DNA of 6,857 nt from Candidatus Brevefilum sp. (GTDB lineage: Bacteria > Chloroflexota > Anaerolineae > Anaerolineales > Anaerolineaceae): positions 1 through 6,857 of the forward strand of contig SKPR01000136.1 in assembly GCA_007119455.1 (NCBI GenBank), given 5' to 3'. The translations under genes were made by a program, and so were the position numbers. Under the pieces are notes generated by a model that made no database searches, had not been told where the DNA came from, and worked only from the letters and a program-made list of their open reading frames with translations. Shown piece after piece: positions 1-4,440 of the stretch (position 1 is the first letter of the stretch; each line of letters opens with the position of its first letter).

Positions 1-957
1 ACGGATGTTACCAATGCCTCGCGGAGTTTACTGATGAACCTTGAGACACTGGATTGGGATGAGGATCTTTTGGATGTTTTTAACATCCCCAAATCCATGT
101 TGCCTGAAATTGTCCCCTCATCAATGGTCTACGGGCACACAAAAGATTTGCTGGCAGGTGTACCCGTTGCTGGTATTCTTGGGGACCAGCAAGCTGCCCT
201 CTTTGGTCAGGCCTGTTATGCTCCCGGAGAGGCAAAAAACACCTACGGTACCGGTTGTTTCATGTTGATGAATACCGGCTCACAGGCAGTTCCCAGCGAA
301 GCTGGCTTGCTGACAACTGTGGGATATCAGATTGGCGATCAGGAAGTGGTCTATGCCCTGGAGGGTTCGATTGCCATCACCGGTGCGTTGGTTCAATGGC
401 TGCGTGACAATATTAGAATGTTTGAAAACTCGTCGGAGGTTGAAATCCTGGCAAAGACCGTCGAGGATACAGGCGGGATTTATTTTGTTCCAGCTTTTTC
501 AGGCCTGTTTGCACCCTATTGGCGAAGCGATGCCCGGGGTGTTATCGTTGGATTGACCCGCTATATTACTCGGGGGCACATTGCCCGAGCCGCTTTGGAG
601 GCCACGGCTTTTCAAACTCGTGAGGTCTTGGATGCGATGGAAAAGGACTGCGGGGCTAAATTGCGCACACTAAAAGTAGATGGTGGGATGGTTGTCAACG
701 ACTTGTTGATGCAATTCCAGGCTGATATCCTTGATGTCCCGGTTATCCGACCTGATATATCAGAAACGACCAGCCTTGGCGCAGCTTACGCCGCTGGTCT
801 GGCTGTTGGTTTTTGGAAGGACATTGAATCCTTATGTGAAAAATGGCGAGAAGGTCAACGTTGGTCGCCTATGATGTCTGAAGCAGAACGAAATGAGAAA
901 TTCACAGGATGGAAAAAGGCTGTTTCACGTTCCTTTGATTGGGTGGAAGAGGGATAA
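1..957 (+). CDS. glpK: Glycerol kinase, C-terminal part (5' end outside the window)
   Basis: Glycerol kinase (FGGY sugar-kinase family) phosphorylates glycerol to sn-glycerol 3-phosphate with ATP in the cytoplasm. The reading frame is open from base 1, where TDVTNASRSLLMN matches the family's conserved TD-TNASRT block. The ATG at 34 is therefore internal, and about 180 N-terminal residues lie outside the window. Seen here: the GDQQAALFGQ block, whose Asp (nt 184-186) is the expected catalytic base; NTYGTGCFMLMNTG (nt 238-282) of the ATP-binding region; the VPAFSGL-APYW segment; KVDGGMVVNDLLMQFQ; and the SLGAAYAAGLAVGFW block near the C-terminus. The C-terminal GWKKAVSRSF also fits. No frameshift is visible. 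The segment between YG and GDQQ is short and lacks both the GGKGGTRIP loop of E. coli and the HPr-phosphorylated His of Firmicutes. A rhodanese-type gene follows after 3 nt, so the two probably share an operon. Confidence 0.96.
   Translation, partial: TDVTNASRSLLMNLETLDWDEDLLDVFNIPKSMLPEIVPSSMVYGHTKDLLAGVPVAGILGDQQAALFGQACYAPGEAKNTYGTGCFMLMNTGSQAVPSEAGLLTTVGYQIGDQEVVYALEGSIAITGALVQWLRDNIRMFENSSEVEILAKTVEDTGGIYFVPAFSGLFAPYWRSDARGVIVGLTRYITRGHIARAALEATAFQTREVLDAMEKDCGAKLRTLKVDGGMVVNDLLMQFQADILDVPVIRPDISETTSLGAAYAAGLAVGFWKDIESLCEKWREGQRWSPMMSEAERNEKFTGWKKAVSRSFDWVEEG
947..953 (+). promoter_or_regulatory. Shine-Dalgarno for the persulfide dioxygenase gene, inside the glpK end
   Basis: AAGAGGG lies 7 nt before the ATG at 961 and overlaps the last codons of glpK. 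This supports the ATG at 961 as the start and suggests that ribosomes finishing glpK help translation of the next gene. Confidence 0.6.
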
Positions 958-960
958 TCT

Positions 961-2316
961 ATGTTAGTAAAACGCTATATTTCAGAGGGTCTGGCCCATT
1001 TCTCTTATCTGGTCGCTGACCAGGGACAGGCAACAGTGATCGACCCGCGACGGGATGTCGTTGTTTATCTGGATGAAGCAGCAGCCGGTGGCTTTCACAT
1101 TGATCATGTCTTAGAAACCCACCGAAATGAAGACTATTTAGTCGGGTCGTGTGAGATTGAGTCGATCACCGGAGCTGAAATTTTCCATGCGGACAGCCAG
1201 TGGGATTATCAATACGGATTTCCAGCTGAAGAGGGTCAAATCTGGTGGGTTGGTCGGCTCAAGATCCAGGCCATAGCTACACCTGGCCATACCCCCGGAT
1301 CAATGAGCTACCTGCTCTATGATCCTGACGGGAATCCCTGGATGATTTTCACGGGTGACGCACTTTTCAGCGGGGATGTAGGTAGAGTCGATTTGATGGG
1401 TCAAAACCGTCTTGAAGAAATGGCCGGTTTGCTTTATGATTCCCTCTTCACAAAGATTCTTCCCCTTGGCGATGGTATCATCATCTGTCCGGCTCATGGT
1501 TCAGGTTCGGTTTGTGGAGCAGGTATTAATGATCGAACGTGGACAACAATCGGAATGGAGCGAAAAAATAATCCAAAATTACAGGTGGATTCGAAGGAAG
1601 ATTTTATTAAAACTCATGCCCAGATGCTTGAACGCCCACCTTACTTTAAAAAAATGGAACAGCTGAATGTAGAAGGGCCACCCATCCTGGGTAAGTTGCC
1701 TTGGCTCAGGCCCATGCTCCCAAATGCGTTTTCTGAAGCAGGACAAGAGGCATTGGTCCTTGATACCCGTGACCAGATTAGTTTTGGATCAGCACATCTT
1801 GCTGGAAGCCTAGCATTATGGTCTGACACACTCCCAAAATTTGCAGGTTGGTTTCTTCCCTATCACCAACCGATAGTGATGATTAATGACCAGTTGAGCC
1901 ATGAAAGAATCCTGCGGATGCTGATTCGCATGGGTTTTGATAACCTCTCTGGTTACCTGAAAGGTGGCGTTCTAAATTGGTCCTGGGCAGGTAAACAATT
2001 GGAGAAGGTCGAAATCATCTCGGTCAGTGCTTTTTATCAAACTGTCAACAACGATCCAGATATTTTCGTGTTGGACGTCAGGAGCGCGGATCAACCTTGG
2101 GATGATGGAATCCCACAGGGGGTACATATTCCACTAACACAATTAAAAGACAACCTGTCAGAAGTTCCAAAAGACAAACGAGTATATATCATTTGTACCA
2201 GAGGTAACCGATCCATGACTGCAGCGAGCTTGCTGATGAACCAGGGTTACCAGGATATCGTTGTTCTGATCGGGGGTCTGACAGCCTGGCAGGCATATCT
2301 TCGCAATGAAGTCTAA
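961..2316 (+). CDS. CstB-like persulfide dioxygenase-sulfurtransferase (MBL fold, pseudo-rhodanese, rhodanese)
   Basis: Probable oxidation of thiol persulfides to sulfite or thiosulfate in the cytoplasm. Residues 1-240 form a metallo-beta-lactamase fold of the ETHE1 / persulfide dioxygenase type. The mononuclear-iron ligands expected from ETHE1 are present: H54 (ETHRNEDY), H110 (TPGHTPGS) and D133 (FTGDALFSGD). H179 (CPAHGSGS) and C185 follow. The usual HxHxDH motif is changed to H54-R-N-E-D-Y59. Residues about 250-350 are a rhodanese domain without catalytic Cys (N309 at that position, loop INDQLSHE). Residues about 353-450 are a second rhodanese with loop C412-T-R-G-N-R-S. Order and length (451 residues) match S. 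aureus CstB (about 444 residues) as I recall it. The start is ATG with a Shine-Dalgarno 7 nt upstream, 3 nt after glpK. The substrate thiol is unknown. Alternative: a general MBL/rhodanese sulfurtransferase without dioxygenase activity. Confidence 0.88.
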   Translation: MLVKRYISEGLAHFSYLVADQGQATVIDPRRDVVVYLDEAAAGGFHIDHVLETHRNEDYLVGSCEIESITGAEIFHADSQWDYQYGFPAEEGQIWWVGRLKIQAIATPGHTPGSMSYLLYDPDGNPWMIFTGDALFSGDVGRVDLMGQNRLEEMAGLLYDSLFTKILPLGDGIIICPAHGSGSVCGAGINDRTWTTIGMERKNNPKLQVDSKEDFIKTHAQMLERPPYFKKMEQLNVEGPPILGKLPWLRPMLPNAFSEAGQEALVLDTRDQISFGSAHLAGSLALWSDTLPKFAGWFLPYHQPIVMINDQLSHERILRMLIRMGFDNLSGYLKGGVLNWSWAGKQLEKVEIISVSAFYQTVNNDPDIFVLDVRSADQPWDDGIPQGVHIPLTQLKDNLSEVPKDKRVYIICTRGNRSMTAASLLMNQGYQDIVVLIGGLTAWQAYLRNEV

Positions 2317-2325
2317 TTTCAACAA

Positions 2326-2356
2326 CAGCGGCTAAAATGCTGTATTAAAGCCGCTG
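2326..2356. terminator. Hairpin between convergent genes, possible weak bidirectional terminator
   Basis: CAGCGGCT (2326-2333) and AGCCGCTG (2349-2356) form a perfect 8-bp GC-rich stem around a 15-nt loop. It starts 9 nt after the stop of the persulfide dioxygenase gene and lies beyond the 3' end of the minus-strand dehydratase gene. Its position between two converging genes fits a shared terminator. Neither side has a U-tract and the loop is long, so an intrinsic terminator is uncertain. Confidence 0.4.
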
Positions 2357-2395
2357 GTTGATATTGGGGGGAATTTGACAGGGTATAGATGTGGA

Positions 2396-2734
2396 TTATT
2401 GATAAATATCGCTGGTTTTTGCTGCCATGATAAAGTCGTTTTTATGTAAACCATCAATATTATGAGTCCACCACTCAACGGTTACCCGTCCCCAGGTTAG
2501 CTCGATCAAGGGGTGATGTCCCTGTTCTTCGGCTATTTCACCAACAGCATTGGTGAAATCAAGTGCCTCGGCAAAATTCTTGAATTCAAAGGTGCGTTTT
2601 AAGCGGGGAATGCCATCGACTTCAACGACCTGCCATTCAGGGACTTCTTTTTTGAAGGCGTTGATTTCTTCATCTTTCATGGGTGGAACATCGCTTTCAC
2701 ATGGCACACATTTTTCTTTAGTCAGGTCAGTCAT
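2396..2734 (-). CDS. phhB: Pterin-4a-carbinolamine dehydratase (PCD/DCoH family)
   Basis: A 112-residue cytoplasmic enzyme of the usual family length. It dehydrates 4a-hydroxytetrahydrobiopterin (pterin-4a-carbinolamine) to quinonoid dihydropterin, recycling the cofactor of aromatic amino acid hydroxylases. The family signature is complete: E69-x3-H73-H74-P75, then W81, H91 and D100 at the expected spacings, with the histidines forming the pterin site. The N-terminal KCVPCE (C9, C12) and VPPM segments are also typical of bacterial members. The ATG at 2734 is supported by GAAAGGA at 2742-2748, 7 nt upstream. No aromatic amino acid hydroxylase gene is in the window, so the pterin partner is unknown; some family members have been linked to molybdopterin metabolism instead. 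The gene lies 192 nt downstream of the serine hydrolase on the same strand and converges with the persulfide dioxygenase gene. The family call is secure; the physiological role is not. Confidence 0.93.
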   Translation of the reverse strand: MTDLTKEKCVPCESDVPPMKDEEINAFKKEVPEWQVVEVDGIPRLKRTFEFKNFAEALDFTNAVGEIAEEQGHHPLIELTWGRVTVEWWTHNIDGLHKNDFIMAAKTSDIYQ

Positions 2735-2773
2735 GCAATTTTCCTTTCAATTAGAAATGACTTGCTATCATTA

Positions 2774-2803
2774 AAAATACCCGAGTAACTACTCAGTATG
2801 CAA
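2774..2803 (-). promoter_or_regulatory. Candidate sigma-70-type promoter for the dehydratase gene
   Basis: On the minus strand TTGCAT (2798-2803) and TATTTT (2774-2779) are separated by 18 nt, about 40 nt before the ATG at 2734. Each box matches only about four of six consensus bases, so this is a weak candidate. A 12-bp palindrome (2783-2794) lies in the spacer. Confidence 0.25.
2783..2794. repeat. Short palindrome in the candidate promoter spacer
   Basis: GAGTA-AC-TACTC has perfect 5-bp arms around a 2-nt centre. Its place between the candidate -35 and -10 boxes would suit an operator, but so short a palindrome can arise by chance. Confidence 0.3.
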
Positions 2804-2835
2804 GGGATTATGGCCCACCCAGTCTTCAGCAGCAG

Positions 2836-2851
2836 AACTGCCTGAGCAGTT
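2836..2851. repeat. Small hairpin in the 192-nt intergenic gap
   Basis: AACTGC (2836-2841) and GCAGTT (2846-2851) form a perfect 6-bp stem with a 4-nt loop. It lies downstream of the serine hydrolase gene on the minus strand. No U-tract follows on either strand, so a terminator role is unproven. Confidence 0.35.
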
Positions 2852-2877
2852 ACATCCCCGATTTTGTTAAGCGAGCA

Positions 2878-2920
2878 AATTGATTGTGAGATCTCATCAC
2901 TGTTTTGACAACAATCAATT
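2878..2920. repeat. 10-bp perfect inverted repeat just after the serine hydrolase stop
   Basis: AATTGATTGT (2878-2887) and ACAATCAATT (2911-2920) are perfect inverted copies around a 23-nt centre. The centre contains most of a 10-bp palindrome, TGAGATCTCA (2887-2896), which overlaps the left arm by one base. On the minus strand the structure begins 6 nt after the stop codon of the serine hydrolase. The stem is AT-rich and no U-tract follows, so it may be a 3'-end structure or a protein-binding site rather than a classical terminator. Confidence 0.5.
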
Positions 2921-2926
2921 AGGATA

Positions 2927-4399
2927 TCAGGCAGTATTTTTGATCAACTTACGGATTTTTATCCCGCCTTCAACCAGCGATAAAAGCGCACTGATTATAA
3001 GCCAGAGGCCGATATCAGGTATGAAGTAAAAGAGCGTTGCTCTGGTTGCGTTTGTTCCAGCATTTAGATAGATAAGGGTTATCAGAAAGGCCAGAACCAG
3101 CGGGAATAAGGCGTGTTTCCAGAATATACCAAGGTATTGGCGCCACGGGTTTTTTCTTTCGACATTTTTAAACCAAACGGGTATTCTGGTCAGGATGATG
3201 CCATGCCGTAATAAATCTAACAGCGCAATGATGCTTATTATGGCATACACCATTCGCATGGATGGACCAGGCGCTGGTTCGTTCCCCAAAACGACATTGA
3301 CCAGACCGTCTGCCAGGGGAATATAGGTCATGGTTAAGGGAAGCAATGCATTTTGATTAATCATCAGAACAACACCAATATCGTAATCCGGTAATAAAAT
3401 CACGTCTGAATAGAAGGCTTCCAACGATCCATTATGCCGAATTGTGGAAATCCCGTTCACCTCAGTCGCAATCCAGCCCATAGCATAATCAGTTTCAACC
3501 GAAGGCGGTGGGGTGTGCATGGTGGAAACAGCCCTAGGTGAGGCGACTGGGAAATTATTGAATAAACCTTCGTTATTCTGAGCTATTACGTAATTGGCCA
3601 TGTCTCTAGCGGTTGAAATCATATAACCAGCGGCCAGATCTGCCGGATTAAATGGCTGTTGTCGGGCGATGGGAAATCCAAAGAAATAATTGTGTCCATT
3701 TGCCAACCCGGCATCAATTGCTGGTTCAAGTTCAACGAAGCTGTGAGTCATGTCCAGCGGGTTAAATATATTTTCGACCACGTAGTCCGGAAACGATTTA
3801 CCTGTTACTGCTTCAATCACCTGCGCCAGGACATTATAGTTCGGATTAAAATAGTGAAAGGTCGTACCCGGAGAGGTTGTTAATTGTGCTTCTTTAAGGT
3901 GCCTGACTGTTTCTTCCAGCGTTGTTTCTTCTGTAATCAGTGGGCGTCGGAAGCTGCCATCTGAGAGACCGCTGGTCTGGTTAAGCAGTTGCCGGATGGT
4001 TATTCGCGAGCTAAGTTCGGGATCAGCGGTCGTAAACCAGGGGATATAGTCCTGAGCAGGCGTATCTAAATCAACAAGGCCTTCATCAACCAATTGCATA
4101 ACAGCCAGGGCAGTGAAGGATTTGGAAACTGAACCGATGAAGAAGGGTGTATCCTCTGTGACTGGATTTCCATCACCATCAGTACCAAAGCCAGATAAAT
4201 AACGCACATCATCGCCCTGGGTGATGGCCACAGACACACCTTTGAGCCGATGCCTTTGCATTTCTGATTCAATATAGGAAGTAATTTCAGCCTCATCGAT
4301 TGGGATTTGAAAAGATGTTAATGCTGATCCACTTTGCACAGCCAATCCAAAAACTGATCCAATCATGATGATCAACGCGAAAAGTCTTGTTTTTATCAG
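2927..4399 (-). CDS. Exported S12-family serine hydrolase (beta-lactamase/PBP fold) with C-terminal membrane region
   Basis: A penicillin-binding-protein/class C beta-lactamase-fold hydrolase, probably acting outside the cell on a peptide, ester or cell-wall substrate. I start it at CTG 4399-4397 because AAGGAGG lies 5 nt upstream. This gives 490 residues and a full signal peptide: MIKTRLFA, then a hydrophobic stretch to about residue 22, with GSA at 24-26 as a possible cleavage site. The next candidate, TTG at 4375, is 29 nt from the Shine-Dalgarno and loses the basic n-region. Catalytic motifs: S90-V-S-K93 (nucleophile Ser and Lys), Y183-F-N185, and H322-N-G324 in place of KTG. Three hydrophobic segments follow at about 381-403, 428-446 and 455-476, with basic loops that fit a cytoplasmic C-terminus. 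The mutS stop is 41 nt upstream on the same strand, suggesting co-transcription. The substrate is unknown; calling it a true beta-lactamase would be unsupported. Confidence 0.88.
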   Translation of the reverse strand: MIKTRLFALIIMIGSVFGLAVQSGSALTSFQIPIDEAEITSYIESEMQRHRLKGVSVAITQGDDVRYLSGFGTDGDGNPVTEDTPFFIGSVSKSFTALAVMQLVDEGLVDLDTPAQDYIPWFTTADPELSSRITIRQLLNQTSGLSDGSFRRPLITEETTLEETVRHLKEAQLTTSPGTTFHYFNPNYNVLAQVIEAVTGKSFPDYVVENIFNPLDMTHSFVELEPAIDAGLANGHNYFFGFPIARQQPFNPADLAAGYMISTARDMANYVIAQNNEGLFNNFPVASPRAVSTMHTPPPSVETDYAMGWIATEVNGISTIRHNGSLEAFYSDVILLPDYDIGVVLMINQNALLPLTMTYIPLADGLVNVVLGNEPAPGPSMRMVYAIISIIALLDLLRHGIILTRIPVWFKNVERKNPWRQYLGIFWKHALFPLVLAFLITLIYLNAGTNATRATLFYFIPDIGLWLIISALLSLVEGGIKIRKLIKNTA

Positions 4400-4404
4400 A
4401 ATTT

Positions 4405-4411
4405 CCTCCTT
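4405..4411 (-). promoter_or_regulatory. Strong Shine-Dalgarno that places the serine hydrolase start at CTG
   Basis: AAGGAGG on the minus strand is a near-perfect anti-16S match. Five nt downstream is CTG (4399-4397), in frame with the hydrolase. No ATG or GTG in this frame sits at a usable distance, which makes CTG the best-placed start. Confidence 0.75.
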
Positions 4412-4440
4412 AATATTGACTTTAGTAAGTAATAGCGTTT

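Noticed and set aside
34..36. ATG at 34 as the real start of the glycerol kinase
   Set aside because: The frame is open upstream and encodes the conserved TDVTNASRSLL just before it, so the gene continues beyond the window edge.
2550..2774. 74-residue plus-strand open frame opposite the pterin dehydratase
   Set aside because: The opposite strand carries a full PCD signature with a good Shine-Dalgarno, so this frame is a by-product of that coding sequence.
2927..4375. Annotating the S12 protein as an antibiotic-resistance beta-lactamase
   Set aside because: The SxxK, YxN and HxG motifs are shared by many esterases and peptidases of this fold. The HNG in place of KTG and the C-terminal membrane region give no specific support for beta-lactam hydrolysis.
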